From the NCBI RefSeq assembly GCF_002242805.1, contig NZ_MCGQ01000007.1, positions 682,001 through 746,000 of the forward strand: a DNA stretch of 64,000 bases. Reading direction: 5' to 3'. The notes below the pieces were generated by a model, which worked only from the letters and a program-made list of their open reading frames with translations, was not told where the DNA came from and did no database searches. How positions within the stretch are numbered: position 1 is the stretch's first letter; every line of letters begins with the position of its first letter. Shown here piece after piece: positions 1 through 8,192 of the stretch. This DNA is from Streptomyces diastatochromogenes (lineage in GTDB: Bacteria; Actinomycetota; Actinomycetes; Streptomycetales; Streptomycetaceae). Made by a program: the position numbers and the translations under genes.

Positions 1-76
1 GAATGCAGTTGTGCAGCACCGTTTCGCACGTGCAGGTTCTGGAGCAGGGCAACCCTTTTGAGCCCAAGGAGGGCTT

Positions 77-280
77 ATGGCTACCGGAACCGTCAAGTGG
101 TTCAACGCCGAAAAGGGCTTTGGCTTCATCGCCCAGGAGGGCGGCGGCCCGGACGTCTTCGTCCACTACTCCGCGATCAACGCCCAGGGTTTCCGTTCCC
201 TGGAGGAGAACCAGCAGGTCTCCTTCGACGTGACCCAGGGCCCGAAGGGTCCGCAGGCGGAGAACGTCACCCCCGTCTGA
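77..280 (+). CDS. Cold-shock domain protein
   Basis: A 67-residue single cold-shock domain, the normal family length. RNP1 (KGFGFI, residues 13-18) and RNP2 (VFVHY, 27-31) are intact, so it should bind single-stranded RNA or DNA as an RNA chaperone in the cytoplasm. A near-perfect Shine-Dalgarno AAGGAGG (66-72) lies 4 nt before the ATG and fixes the start; two other open frames over the same bases are shadows. It stands alone, followed by a hairpin terminator. The 76 bases upstream look like its leader; the promoter is probably outside the window. Identity is clear; which of the several Streptomyces Csp paralogues it is cannot be settled here. Confidence 0.96.
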   Translation: MATGTVKWFNAEKGFGFIAQEGGGPDVFVHYSAINAQGFRSLEENQQVSFDVTQGPKGPQAENVTPV

Positions 281-317
281 GCTCTGCCTGACCGCAGAAC
301 CTGAGTGCAGTACCCAA

Positions 318-355
318 GGAGCCCCGCGCCTTCCGGCGACGGGGCTCCTGCCTTT
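318..355 (+). terminator. Intrinsic terminator of the cold-shock gene
   Basis: Perfect 9-bp stem GGAGCCCCG (318-326) / CGGGGCTCC (340-348) with a 13-nt loop, followed by TGCCTTTT. It lies between the cold-shock gene and the convergent XRE-cupin gene ending at 373, so it may also act on the opposite strand, where the T-tract is weaker. Confidence 0.8.
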
Positions 356-372
356 TCCCGTTCATTTCCGGT

Positions 373-948
373 TCACATGTGCTGCATGATCAGTACGAAC
401 TTGGTTCCGGCGGCGAGCGCTTCGTAAGCGTGCGGCACATCCCCGCGGTAGGACATGTAGTCCCCGGGCGCCAGTTCGACCGTCTCCCCGCGCGGTCCGG
501 CCCTGACACCCCCCTCCGTGACCACGATGTGCTCCGTGGTCCCCGGAATGTGCGGATCGGAATCCCGTACGGTCCCGGGTTCCAGCCAGACGTAATAGAT
601 ATCCCTGCGCGCGCCCGGCGGACTCGCCGACAGCAGCGTCGCCAGATAGCTGGACCGCTCGGAGTGCACGGTGGGTCCCGCGCCGGCCCGGATCACCTGA
701 ATCGCGGGCGTGGGCGGCTCCACGAGGGCGCTGAAGGGCACCCCGAGGGCCACCGCCAGGGCCCAGATCGTCTCCATGCTCGGATTCCCGCTCGCCGCCT
801 CCAGTTGGGACAGCGTGGACTTCGCGATCCCGGCCCGCTTGGCCAGCTCGGACAGGGACAGCCCGGTGCGGGTGCGCTCACGCCTGAGGGACGCGGCGAT
901 CCACTCCAGCGGGAGCCGGGCGGGCGGCCCGGACGGTGCCTCGGACAT
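373..948 (-). CDS. XRE-family HTH regulator with C-terminal cupin
   Basis: 191 residues. The N-terminal helix-turn-helix covers about residues 29-70 (SELAKRAGIAKSTLSQLE) and a C-terminal cupin about residues 115-190 (HIPGTTEHIV, then ELAPGDYMSYRGDVPHAY). This HTH-cupin layout is typical of small-molecule-responsive repressors. The start is supported by GGAG 8 nt upstream of ATG 948. It is divergent from azlC with only 68 bp between the start codons. GTTCGC-type repeats and an inverted repeat in that gap suggest it controls the exporter and itself. The ligand is unknown; a link to branched-chain amino acids is inferred only from the neighbour. Confidence 0.9.
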   Translation of the reverse strand: MSEAPSGPPARLPLEWIAASLRRERTRTGLSLSELAKRAGIAKSTLSQLEAASGNPSMETIWALAVALGVPFSALVEPPTPAIQVIRAGAGPTVHSERSSYLATLLSASPPGARRDIYYVWLEPGTVRDSDPHIPGTTEHIVVTEGGVRAGPRGETVELAPGDYMSYRGDVPHAYEALAAGTKFVLIMQHM

Positions 949-979
949 GTCGTTCGCTCCATCGGTACGATCGTTCGCC

Positions 980-1016
980 TTGACGAACAGGGCGTTCGCT
1001 GTTCATTGTAGAAAAC
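980..1016. promoter_or_regulatory. Putative operator/promoter between XRE-cupin and azlC
   Basis: Inverted repeat GAACAG (985-990) / CTGTTC (999-1004) with an 8-nt spacer. GTTCGC recurs at 973, 994 and just inside azlC. A TTGACG (-35 like) box starts at 980, and a weak -10-like hexamer about 12 nt before the azlC ATG would place transcription start at or next to that ATG. No Shine-Dalgarno precedes the ATG, so a leaderless azlC transcript is possible. Function as an operator is inference. Confidence 0.4.
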
Positions 1017-1739
1017 ATGCGTTCGCTACTCCGAACAAGCTCACCTCTCCGAGGTAGCGGGCTCCTCCGTAGTCCCGAGGCCGGCTCGCTGGTCCGGGAC
1101 AGCTCCCTCGTCTGGCTGGCCAGCGGCATCGTCGGTGTCTCCTTCGGCGCGATCTCCGTCGCGGGCGGGCTGCCGGTGTGGGTGCCGGTGCTGATGTCGC
1201 TGGTGGTGTACGCGGGATCGGCCCAGTTCAGCGCGGTCGCGGTGCTTCTCGCCGGGGGCGGCCCGCTGGCCGCGGCGGCCACCGGTCTGCTGCTCAACAC
1301 GCGTACGGCGGCCTTCAGTCTGGCCGTGGCCGAGACCATCGGTACCGGTCGCGCGACCCGTTTCCTCGGTGCGCATCTGGTCACCGACGAGACGGTGGCC
1401 TTCGCCCTCGCCCAGCCCGATCCGCAGCGGCGGCGCAGGGCGTTCTGGATCTCCGGGATCGGCCTGTTCCTCGTGTGGAACGTCGGCGTACTGGCCGGGG
1501 CCCTCGCCGGCCGCGCCCTGGGCGACACCGCCCGCTACGGCCTGGACGCGGCCTTCCCCGCCGTCCTCGTGGCCCTGGTCCTGCCGGCCCTGCGCGCCGA
1601 CGCGACGGTACGGCGCTGCGCCCTGCTCGGCGCCGCCCTGGCCCTGGCCGTGACGCCCGCCGTGCCGGCCGGGGTGCCGGTGCTGCTCGCGCTGGCCGGG
1701 CTGTTTTTGCACCGCCGCCCCGCCGGGGCCGCCGTATGA
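1017..1739 (+). CDS. azlC: AzlC-family branched-chain amino acid export subunit
   Basis: 240 residues, very hydrophobic, with several membrane segments, matching AzlC (4-azaleucine resistance) permeases. A characteristic early stretch is ASGIVGVSFGAISVAGG, followed by LVVYAGSAQFSAVAVL near residue 65. With AzlD it forms a two-component exporter for branched-chain amino acids and analogues. Its TGA overlaps the azlD ATG (ATGA, 1736-1739), showing translational coupling. No ribosome-binding site precedes ATG 1017, so either the mRNA is leaderless or the true start lies a few codons downstream; the membrane core is unaffected. Confidence 0.88.
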   Translation: MRSLLRTSSPLRGSGLLRSPEAGSLVRDSSLVWLASGIVGVSFGAISVAGGLPVWVPVLMSLVVYAGSAQFSAVAVLLAGGGPLAAAATGLLLNTRTAAFSLAVAETIGTGRATRFLGAHLVTDETVAFALAQPDPQRRRRAFWISGIGLFLVWNVGVLAGALAGRALGDTARYGLDAAFPAVLVALVLPALRADATVRRCALLGAALALAVTPAVPAGVPVLLALAGLFLHRRPAGAAV

Positions 1740-2050
1740 ACGCCACGGTCGCCATGATCCTGGCCCTGGCCGTCGGCACGTACGCCTTCCGCCTGGTGGG
1801 CCCGCTGCTGCACGGCCGGGTGACGGTCCCGGCCCGGGTGCAGGAGCTGGCGTCCGCGGGCGCGATCGTCCTGCTCGTCGCCCTGCTGGCCACGGGCGCC
1901 CTGACCGAGGGCGGCGGCTTCGCGGGCTGGGCCCGCCCCGCCGGGGTGCTGGTCGGCGGAGTCCTGGCGTGGCGCCGGGCGCCGTTCGCGGTGGTGGTCC
2001 TCGGCGCGGCGGCGACCACAGCGGTGCTGCGGCTGGCGGGGGTGGCCTAG
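1736..2050 (+). CDS. azlD: AzlD-family export subunit
   Basis: 104 residues with three to four predicted hydrophobic segments, the usual size for AzlD, the small partner of AzlC. The start ATG overlaps the azlC stop as ATGA, the arrangement usually seen for this pair. Begins MNATVAMILALAVGTYAFRL, with the conserved YAFRLVGP-like segment. Expected in the cytoplasmic membrane. Identification rests on size, hydrophobicity and the neighbour as much as on sequence. Confidence 0.87.
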   Translation: MNATVAMILALAVGTYAFRLVGPLLHGRVTVPARVQELASAGAIVLLVALLATGALTEGGGFAGWARPAGVLVGGVLAWRRAPFAVVVLGAAATTAVLRLAGVA

Positions 2051-2089
2051 CCCGAGGCCTGTCAGTGGCCCCGGCTACGGTCCCTCCCC

Positions 2090-2740
2090 ATGACCGACAG
2101 CCGCGACTTCCTCGCCACCACCCGCACCTTCTACGACACCATCGCCGACGACTACGCCGAGCACTTCCGGGGCATGCACACCGCCAAGCCCCTGGAGCGC
2201 GCCCTGCTCGCCTCGTACGCCGAACTCGTGGGCGCCGGCGGGCCGGTGGCCGACCTCGGCTGCGGCCCCGGGCCGATCACCGCGCACCTCGCCTCCCTCG
2301 GCCTGGACGTCTTCGGGCTCGACCTGTCCGAGTCCATGGTCGCGATCGCCCGTCGCGAGAACCCCGGGCTGCGCTTCGAGCAGGGCTCCATGCTGGACCT
2401 CCCCGTCGCGGACGGCGCCCTGGCCGGTGTCGTCGCCTGGTACTCGACCATCCACACCCCGGTGGACGAACTGCCCGCGCTGTTCGCCGAGTTCCACCGG
2501 GTCCTGTCCCCCGGCGGCCACCTCCTGCTCGCCTTCCAGGCCGGGGAGCAACCCCTCCGCCTCGACCGCCCCTGGGGCCACCCGGTGGCGCTGGACTTCC
2601 ACCGGCGCCGCCCCGAGCACCTGGCGGAGCTGCTCACGGCCGCCGGTTTCGCGCTCGGCTCCCGCACGGTGCGCGAACCCGACACCGACCTCGGCGAATC
2701 GGTCCCGCAGGCCTTCCTGTTCGCCCGGAAGCCCGCGTAG
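2090..2740 (+). CDS. Class I SAM-dependent methyltransferase
   Basis: 216 residues with a clear SAM-binding motif I, VADLGCGPG (residues 53-61), an acidic motif II region (FGLDLSESM) and the post-II segment of the small-molecule methyltransferase fold (Methyltransf_11/25 type). The start at ATG 2090 gives MTDSRDFLATTRTFYDTIAD, the usual N-terminus of this group. It lies 39 bp after azlD on the same strand and may be co-transcribed, but the substrate cannot be deduced. Cytosolic; no signal sequence. Confidence 0.88.
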   Translation: MTDSRDFLATTRTFYDTIADDYAEHFRGMHTAKPLERALLASYAELVGAGGPVADLGCGPGPITAHLASLGLDVFGLDLSESMVAIARRENPGLRFEQGSMLDLPVADGALAGVVAWYSTIHTPVDELPALFAEFHRVLSPGGHLLLAFQAGEQPLRLDRPWGHPVALDFHRRRPEHLAELLTAAGFALGSRTVREPDTDLGESVPQAFLFARKPA

Positions 2741-2915
2741 AGCCCCTGGCCCCAGGAGCCCCCAGGGCCGTTGAAATCGGGAGTACCGGGAGCCCGCCCC
2801 GTGCCGGGAACCGGCGGGGACGGCATCAGGATCGCTCGCCACGAGCATCGGTTGCGGCGTCGGGGAGAAGCCCGGCGACCGGATCACGATCCGTCTCTTC
2901 CTGGGGGATAAACCT

Positions 2916-3119
2916 ATGCGCACCATCGCACTGCGTACGAAGACGGCTCTGACCGCGCTCACCGGCGCAGGGGTACTGACGCTCGGCATTGCGGCGGCCG
3001 TTCCGGCGACCGGGGTGCAGGACGCGCTGGTGCACATCGTCTCCGGCGTTTCGGGGGGCCAGGGACAGTCGGGGCCGGCTCTGGCGGACGAGCGCCCGCC
3101 CGGCCTCGTCCAGTACTGA
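2916..3119 (+). CDS. Small secreted or membrane-tethered peptide, unknown function
   Basis: 67 residues. An N-terminal basic stretch (MRTIALRTKT) and hydrophobic core (about residues 10-32, ALTALTGAGVLTLGIAAAVP) look like a signal peptide, leaving a short tail ending in LVQY. GGGGGA lies 7 nt before the ATG, a good ribosome-binding site, and a hairpin terminator follows. I do not recognise a family. It is a stand-alone gene at the edge of the regulatory island. The ribosome-binding site, terminator and signal peptide support it being real despite its size. Confidence 0.6.
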   Translation: MRTIALRTKTALTALTGAGVLTLGIAAAVPATGVQDALVHIVSGVSGGQGQSGPALADERPPGLVQY

Positions 3120-3150
3120 CGGCGCTGACGATCCGCGCACTGCAGCATCG

Positions 3151-3190
3151 ACGGCACCGGCCGGGCTCACGCCCCGTCGGTGCCGTTCTT
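3151..3190 (+). terminator. Hairpin terminator after the small secreted-peptide gene
   Basis: Perfect 9-bp stem ACGGCACCG (3151-3159) / CGGTGCCGT (3178-3186) with an 18-nt loop, followed by TCTT. It sits between the + strand peptide gene and the convergent SARP regulator and could serve both directions. Confidence 0.6.
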
Positions 3191-3235
3191 CATGCGAGCC
3201 GCCCCGGTGCTTTCCGCCGTCCACAAGGCCGTTGC

Positions 3236-6200
3236 CTAGAGACGCCGCCCCTCCTCCGTCACTCGCATCGCGTCGTACAGCTCCTCCGCCTCAACCCGAT
3301 ACCGACGTGCCATCGGTTCGTCGCCCAGCGCCTGCGCCGCCTCCGCCATGCCGTGCAGGGCGCGGGCGGTTTCGAAACGATAGCCCAGGCGGGAGGCCAG
3401 ATCGTGGGCGTGACGATGCAGTTCCATCGCCTGCTCGGGTGCGCCGCTGCGCAGGTGGACCAGGCCCACCACGTTCGCCACGGTCGCCTGGCGCAGGGCC
3501 GTACCCTCGGCGGAGACCAGGTCAATGGCGCGCTCGGCGTGTTCGGCGGCCGAACGCATGTCGCCGAGGCGCTGACAGACCCGCGCCCACTGGGCGAGGA
3601 CGACGGCTACGTTCGCCGGTTTCCGGGACTCGTCGCACAGTTCGAGAGCTTGGGCGAGGCAGGCCCTCGCCCGCTCGTCCTCGCCGGTGCCCAGGTGGGC
3701 CAGTGCCAGCCAGGTCAGTGAGGAGATCTCGTTGCTGCGCTCGCCGAGGCGCCGGTTCAGCTCGGTGGCCTGGGCCGCGCACCGGGCCGCCTCGGCATAC
3801 CGGCCCGCCCAGGTCTCCACGGTGCTGAGGTTGGCCAGCGCCACAGCCTCGGCCCGAGGCGAGCCCAACTCCCGGTGCAGAGCGATGCCTTGGATCAGGT
3901 ACATGCGCGCATCGTCGAAGTTGCCTATCGCACCGTGCAGCATGCCGAGCACGTCGATGCACATCGCCTCGCCTCGGCGATCGTCGATGGCGGCCAACTC
4001 CAGGGCCTCCTGGGCGGTGGTGATCCCATCCTGAAAGTCGCCGAACCACCAGTGGGCCACGGCCAGGTTGCCCAGGCAGACGCCGAGCAGCGTCGGGTCG
4101 CCGAGCTGTCGGCAGGCATCGACGCCGATGCGACCGACCACCCGGAACTCCTCGTAGTGGCCCCGCAGGTCCAGGTAGAAGAGCACGTTGCGGGCGAGCA
4201 GCGCGGCGGAGCGGTGCAGACCCTGGGCGCCGGCCTGCGCGACGAGCGCGAGCAGCGCCTCGTGTTCCCTGTCGAACCAGCGCAGCGCCCGCTCGTCCCC
4301 GTCCAGCCGGGGCAGTTCGGGCGGGTCCTGCTCGGGCGGCTCGACGAAGCGCTCGCGGCCGGGGAAGAGCACCTCGCAGGCCCGGTCCGTGGCCAGCGTG
4401 TAGTACGACACCAGCCGCTCGACCGCGCTCCCCTCGTCGTCCTCCGCCTCCCGCACACTCATCGCATACGTCCGCACCAGATCGTGGAACCCGTACAGCC
4501 CCGCCTCATGCTGCTCCAGCAGATGCGCGTCGAGCAGGTGCTCCAGGACGTCCTCGGCGTCGTGGACGTCGGTGCCGAGCAGCGCGGCGGCCGAGTGGAC
4601 GTCGATGGCGCTGCCGGGATGGAGGCCGAGCAGCCGGAACGCGACGCGCCGGTCCTCCTCCATCCCCTGGTACGACAGCCGGAGTGTGGCCTCGACGCTG
4701 CGTTCACCGGCGCTCATCTCCCGCAGCCGCCGGGTCTCGTCGGCGAGCCGGTCGACCAGGTACTGGATGGTCCAGCGGGGGCGGTTGCGCAGCCGGGCGG
4801 TGGTGATGCGCAGGGCGAGGGGCAGGCCGCAGCACAGCCGGGCGAGCTGGTCGACGGCCTGGGGTTCGGCGGAGGTGCGGTCGGCGCCGAGCATCCGGGT
4901 GAGCAGGGTGGTGCTGTCTTCGGCCGAGAGCAGGCCGAGCGGGAGCCACTCGGCACCGTCGAGTTCGAGCATGCGGACCCGGCCGGTGAGGATGGCCAGG
5001 CAGTCCTCCGAGGCGGGCAGCAGCGGCCGTACCTGGGCGGCGTCGGCGGCGTTGTCGAGCAGGAGCAGGAGCTTCCGCTGGGCGGAAACGGTTCGCCACA
5101 GGGTGGTGCGCCGCTCCAGGTCGTCAGGTATCCGGTCGTCCGGGATGCCGACGGTACGCAGCAGGGAGTGCAGGACCGCACCCGGCTCCTGCGCCTTCTC
5201 GCCGGGGCTGAATCCGCGCAGGTCGACGAAGAGCTGCCCGTCGGGGTAGTCCGGCGCGAGCAGGTGGGCGGCGTGCACGGCCAGGGTGGTCTTGCCGCTG
5301 CCGCCCATGCCGTCCACGCCGACGATCCGGCCGCATCCGCAGGCCGGGGCCCGGCCCACCTCCAGCAGCCGGGCCAGCTCCTCGTCCCGGCCGGTGAAGT
5401 CCGGCAGGTCGTAGGGCAGAGTGCAGGGCGCCGGGTCGGTCTCGGACGGCCGGTCGAGGGGGGCCGGGACCAGCAGGGCGGCACGGTCGGCCACGGACTG
5501 CGGCACCCGGGGCGCCACCTCGGGGCTGTCGCGCAGGATGGCCTCGTACAGCCGGGTCAGTTCGGCGCCCGGGTCGATGCCCAGCTCCTCGACGAGCAGC
5601 TCGCGCACCCGGCCGAACTCCTCCAGCGCCTCGGCCTGCCGGCCCCCTCGGTACAGGGCGAGCATCAGCCGCCCGCGCAGGGTCTCCCGCAGCGGGTGCG
5701 CGGTGACCAACTCGCGTAGAGGTCCGACGAGTTCGGTGGACTGGCCGAGTTCCAGCTGTAGCTCGAAGTACTGCTCGGCGACGGCCATGTGCCGTTCCTC
5801 GAGGGCGGCGGAGGCCGCGGAGATCACCGAACCGCCCGCTCCGGCCATGACCGGGCCGCGCCACAGGTCCAGACAGGCCCGCAGATGCCCGACGGCCTCG
5901 GCGGGCTGCCCGGCGGCCACCGCCCGCCGGGCCTCGGCCGAACGCCGGCCGAACTCGTGCAGGTCTAGCTGGTCCTCGCCGAGGACGGCCCGGTATCCGG
6001 CGCCGTCGGTGACGATCAGCCCGGCGCCGCCGGGGATCCGGGTGCGCAGCGCCGCGACGGCCTTGCGGATCTGGTGGCCGGCGGTCTGCGGCGGCTCGTC
6101 GTCCCAGGCGGCGGCCACCAGCCGAGGCACCGGCACCATGCGCCCCGGCTCCAGTAAGAGAGTGACGAGAACCCGCTCCTGGGTGGGGCTGCCGAGTCTC

Positions 6201-6283
6201 AGCCGGCGCTGGCCGTGCCAGCCTTCCAACGAGCCGAGGATGTTGAAACGCACGACAGGCCGAGCGGATACCGCCGACTCCAC
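3236..6283 (-). CDS. Large SARP-type activator with NB-ARC and TPR domains (AfsR-like)
   Basis: About 1015 residues in AfsR order. An OmpR-like winged helix (about 10-90) and bacterial transcriptional activation domain (about 95-245) come first. A STAND/NB-ARC NTPase follows, with P-loop GMGGSGKTT at about residue 324 and Walker B KLLLLLDN. A long TPR region fills about 690-1000. Such proteins activate secondary-metabolism genes and may sense signals through the NTPase/TPR part. Start: GTG 6283 has a GGGGGGGA site 7 nt upstream, better than GTG 6316 further out. An in-frame TTA leucine codon (6155-6157, codon 43) lies inside the DNA-binding domain, implying dependence on the bldA tRNA. Target genes are unknown. 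Confidence 0.93.
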   Translation of the reverse strand: MESAVSARPVVRFNILGSLEGWHGQRRLRLGSPTQERVLVTLLLEPGRMVPVPRLVAAAWDDEPPQTAGHQIRKAVAALRTRIPGGAGLIVTDGAGYRAVLGEDQLDLHEFGRRSAEARRAVAAGQPAEAVGHLRACLDLWRGPVMAGAGGSVISAASAALEERHMAVAEQYFELQLELGQSTELVGPLRELVTAHPLRETLRGRLMLALYRGGRQAEALEEFGRVRELLVEELGIDPGAELTRLYEAILRDSPEVAPRVPQSVADRAALLVPAPLDRPSETDPAPCTLPYDLPDFTGRDEELARLLEVGRAPACGCGRIVGVDGMGGSGKTTLAVHAAHLLAPDYPDGQLFVDLRGFSPGEKAQEPGAVLHSLLRTVGIPDDRIPDDLERRTTLWRTVSAQRKLLLLLDNAADAAQVRPLLPASEDCLAILTGRVRMLELDGAEWLPLGLLSAEDSTTLLTRMLGADRTSAEPQAVDQLARLCCGLPLALRITTARLRNRPRWTIQYLVDRLADETRRLREMSAGERSVEATLRLSYQGMEEDRRVAFRLLGLHPGSAIDVHSAAALLGTDVHDAEDVLEHLLDAHLLEQHEAGLYGFHDLVRTYAMSVREAEDDEGSAVERLVSYYTLATDRACEVLFPGRERFVEPPEQDPPELPRLDGDERALRWFDREHEALLALVAQAGAQGLHRSAALLARNVLFYLDLRGHYEEFRVVGRIGVDACRQLGDPTLLGVCLGNLAVAHWWFGDFQDGITTAQEALELAAIDDRRGEAMCIDVLGMLHGAIGNFDDARMYLIQGIALHRELGSPRAEAVALANLSTVETWAGRYAEAARCAAQATELNRRLGERSNEISSLTWLALAHLGTGEDERARACLAQALELCDESRKPANVAVVLAQWARVCQRLGDMRSAAEHAERAIDLVSAEGTALRQATVANVVGLVHLRSGAPEQAMELHRHAHDLASRLGYRFETARALHGMAEAAQALGDEPMARRYRVEAEELYDAMRVTEEGRRL

Positions 6284-6326
6284 GAACCCGTCCCCCCCGC
6301 CCCATCGCGTACGCACCAGCCCCAGA

Positions 6327-6358
6327 TGTTCGGGACAATCCTAGGTTGTACCCGAACA
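6327..6358. promoter_or_regulatory. Inverted repeat in the promoter region of the large SARP gene
   Basis: Perfect 8-bp arms TGTTCGGG (6327-6334) and CCCGAACA (6351-6358) enclose a second, offset dyad ACAA/TTGT. On the minus strand a TAGGAT hexamer (6343-6338) inside it could be the -10 element, placing the dyad over the promoter 44 nt upstream of GTG 6283. An operator is inferred. Confidence 0.45.
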
Positions 6359-6425
6359 GGCCACGCTGGAAGGCGACTTCACGTTACCGTGCGGCGCGTC
6401 TTGGCCCCAGTCAAAAGCTAACCCT

Positions 6426-7220
6426 TTACGCAAGTTGAAGGAGAGAGGATCGAACATCACCGGCCAAAGCCGGATCATGGCAGAGAATCGCGCTCTCCAC
6501 CTGACGCAGGGCCGGAGATGGCTGGATGCCGAGTTCGTCGTCGAGGTGGCGGCGCATCCGGCGGAAGACGTCCAGGGCGTCGGCCTGCCGTCCCGAGCCG
6601 TACAGGGCGATCATCAGCTGCTCGCAGAACCGCTCCCGCAGCGGGTGGTTGGTGTGCGCCTCGGTCAGCTCCGCGAGGACCGCGGCGTGCCGGCCGAGCC
6701 GCAGCTCGGCGTCGAAGCGCAGCTCCATGGCCCGCATCCGGTACTCCTCGTAGCGGGCGCCGGCCAGCTGGCACAGCGTCCCGCCGGTGAAGCCGCCGAA
6801 GACGGGGCCGCGCCACTGCGCCAGGGCGCCGCCGAGCAGCCGAGCGGTGTGCTCCGCGTCCTGCGGGGAGGCCGACTCGGCCTGCCGTACGGCCCGCACG
6901 AACTCGGCGGCGTCCAGCTCGCCCTCGGTCACCAGGAGCCGGTAGCCCGAGGGGTGCATGGTCACCCGGGACCCGGCCCGGCCCGGTTCGAGACCGCGCA
7001 GCTTGCGGCGCAGCCGGCTGACATGGGCCTGGAGCGCGTTGGCCTGGTTGTCGGGGACGGCGTCCCCCCACATCTCCTCGACCAGGCTCTCCCCGGACAC
7101 CGGCTGGCCCTCGCTGACCAGCAGGGTCTGCACCAGGGTCCGCTGCAGGTCGCCGGAGATCTCCGCCGGGCCGGACACGGTACGGATCTGCAGTGCCCCG
7201 AGGATCGAGAACTTCAGCAT
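6426..7220 (-). CDS. Small SARP-family transcriptional activator
   Basis: 264 residues, the ActII-ORF4/RedD-size class. An OmpR-like winged helix (about 1-95, beginning MLKFSILGALQIRT) is followed by a BTAD domain (about 100-245, DAAEFVRAVRQAE). No NTPase or TPR part. A GGAG is 5-6 nt before ATG 7220. It is preceded by the ATP-grasp-like gene on the same strand (112 bp gap), with 11-bp-spaced heptamer repeats in that gap, suggesting self-control or control by the adjacent large SARP. Expected to activate nearby or pathway genes, but no biosynthetic cluster is obvious beside it. Confidence 0.93.
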   Translation of the reverse strand: MLKFSILGALQIRTVSGPAEISGDLQRTLVQTLLVSEGQPVSGESLVEEMWGDAVPDNQANALQAHVSRLRRKLRGLEPGRAGSRVTMHPSGYRLLVTEGELDAAEFVRAVRQAESASPQDAEHTARLLGGALAQWRGPVFGGFTGGTLCQLAGARYEEYRMRAMELRFDAELRLGRHAAVLAELTEAHTNHPLRERFCEQLMIALYGSGRQADALDVFRRMRRHLDDELGIQPSPALRQVESAILCHDPALAGDVRSSLLQLA

Positions 7221-7295
7221 CCTGACTCCGCCTCCCGTTGATGTCGCTGGCGTCGTCGTCCTTCTTCCGGCGACGTATCAACAGTGCGGTGCCCC

Positions 7296-7324
7296 TGTAC
7301 CGGATCGTTCCCGATCCGTTCCCG
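7296..7324 (-). promoter_or_regulatory. SARP-box-like heptamer repeats before the small SARP gene
   Basis: On the + strand GTTCCCG occurs at 7307-7313 and 7318-7324, exactly 11 bp apart, with a degenerate third copy (TGTACCG, 7296-7302) one further period away. SARPs bind direct heptamer repeats with 11-bp spacing near the -35 region. The repeats lie 76-104 nt upstream of the start at 7220. The spacing is seen directly; binding is inferred. Confidence 0.55.
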
Positions 7325-7332
7325 GTCTGCGG

Positions 7333-8151
7333 TCAGCCGCCGTCGCCGACGACCAGGGCGGTGAGGGAGGCCACCCGCCGGGCCGCCAGTTCGGGCGAGT
7401 CGGCGTGCACGACGAGGTGTCCGGGGCGCAGCGCCTCGGGCGGCGAGACATACCGGACGTGCGGCAGTATCCCCACCTCGGTGGTCTCCAGGCGCCACGG
7501 CGGGCTCAGCAGGACCGCGGCCGCGAACCGGTTCGGCCGCACCGCGTCGACCAGCCGCCCGGCCAGCACCTCGATGGCCCCGGCCGCCAGGTCGAACCCG
7601 CCGGCCACCTTGACCAGTTCGGGCACCGGGTCGTCCCCGAGTCCCGCCCGGCAGCCGGTGATCACCGGCCCGCGCGGGGTGAGGGCGACGCTGATGTGGG
7701 CCGGCCCGTACTGGTATCCGGTCAGATCCAGCAGCGCGGTCACCACCGCGCGCACCTCGGCGGCGGTGTCGTCGGTGAGCGGGGCGGGGTGGAGCAGGCC
7801 GTAGGGGGTGCGGGCGGTGATCCCGACGGCCTGGTGCATACCGTGCACGCTCAGCGTCTCCACGGTCAGCCGCAGATCGCCGGGCGCGACCTCGGTGCCG
7901 CCGGGCGAGAGCCGGTTGTCGCGGACCAGGCGCTGTACGGCCGCCGGGTCCGAGAGCACCCTGAGGGCGCGGGCCGGGTTGACGAACAGCCCGGCCTCGG
8001 CGGCCTCCGCGAGCGGTGCGCGCAGGGCCGCCTCGTCCGTTGCGTCGACCCGGATCGAGCGCACTTGGACACCGGCGTGCGCGGCCTCGCGGACGAGGCG
8101 CTGGTCAGGGTTCAGCAGGAAGATCCGGCGGACGTCGTTGTCTTCTTTCAT
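7333..8151 (-). CDS. Truncated ATP-grasp-like protein, probable pseudoenzyme
   Basis: 272 residues, well short of the roughly 400 of full ATP-grasp ligases of this type. Recognisable parts are a Rossmann-like N-terminus (RRIFLLNPDQRLVREAAHA), a central segment resembling the end of the ATP-grasp fold (LTGYQYGPAHISVALTPRGP), and the usual C-terminal domain (PEALRPGHLVVHADSPE). The first metal-binding glutamate (normally HTEV) is replaced (HISV), the second acidic/Asn pair is replaced around VITGCRAGLGDDPV, and most of the nucleotide-clamping A-lobe is absent. Catalysis is therefore unlikely. It is transcribed toward the small SARP. A ligand-binding or regulatory-partner role is inference. Confidence 0.72.
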   Translation of the reverse strand: MKEDNDVRRIFLLNPDQRLVREAAHAGVQVRSIRVDATDEAALRAPLAEAAEAGLFVNPARALRVLSDPAAVQRLVRDNRLSPGGTEVAPGDLRLTVETLSVHGMHQAVGITARTPYGLLHPAPLTDDTAAEVRAVVTALLDLTGYQYGPAHISVALTPRGPVITGCRAGLGDDPVPELVKVAGGFDLAAGAIEVLAGRLVDAVRPNRFAAAVLLSPPWRLETTEVGILPHVRYVSPPEALRPGHLVVHADSPELAARRVASLTALVVGDGG

Positions 8152-8192
8152 GCCTCTGCTCGTGGTGACGGAGTCGGCGAGGGTGGAAAGGC

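Noticed and set aside
6284..6316. Longer start (GTG 6316) for the large SARP regulator
   Set aside because: GTG 6283 has a strong G-rich ribosome-binding site at the right spacing; the extra 11 residues have no family similarity.
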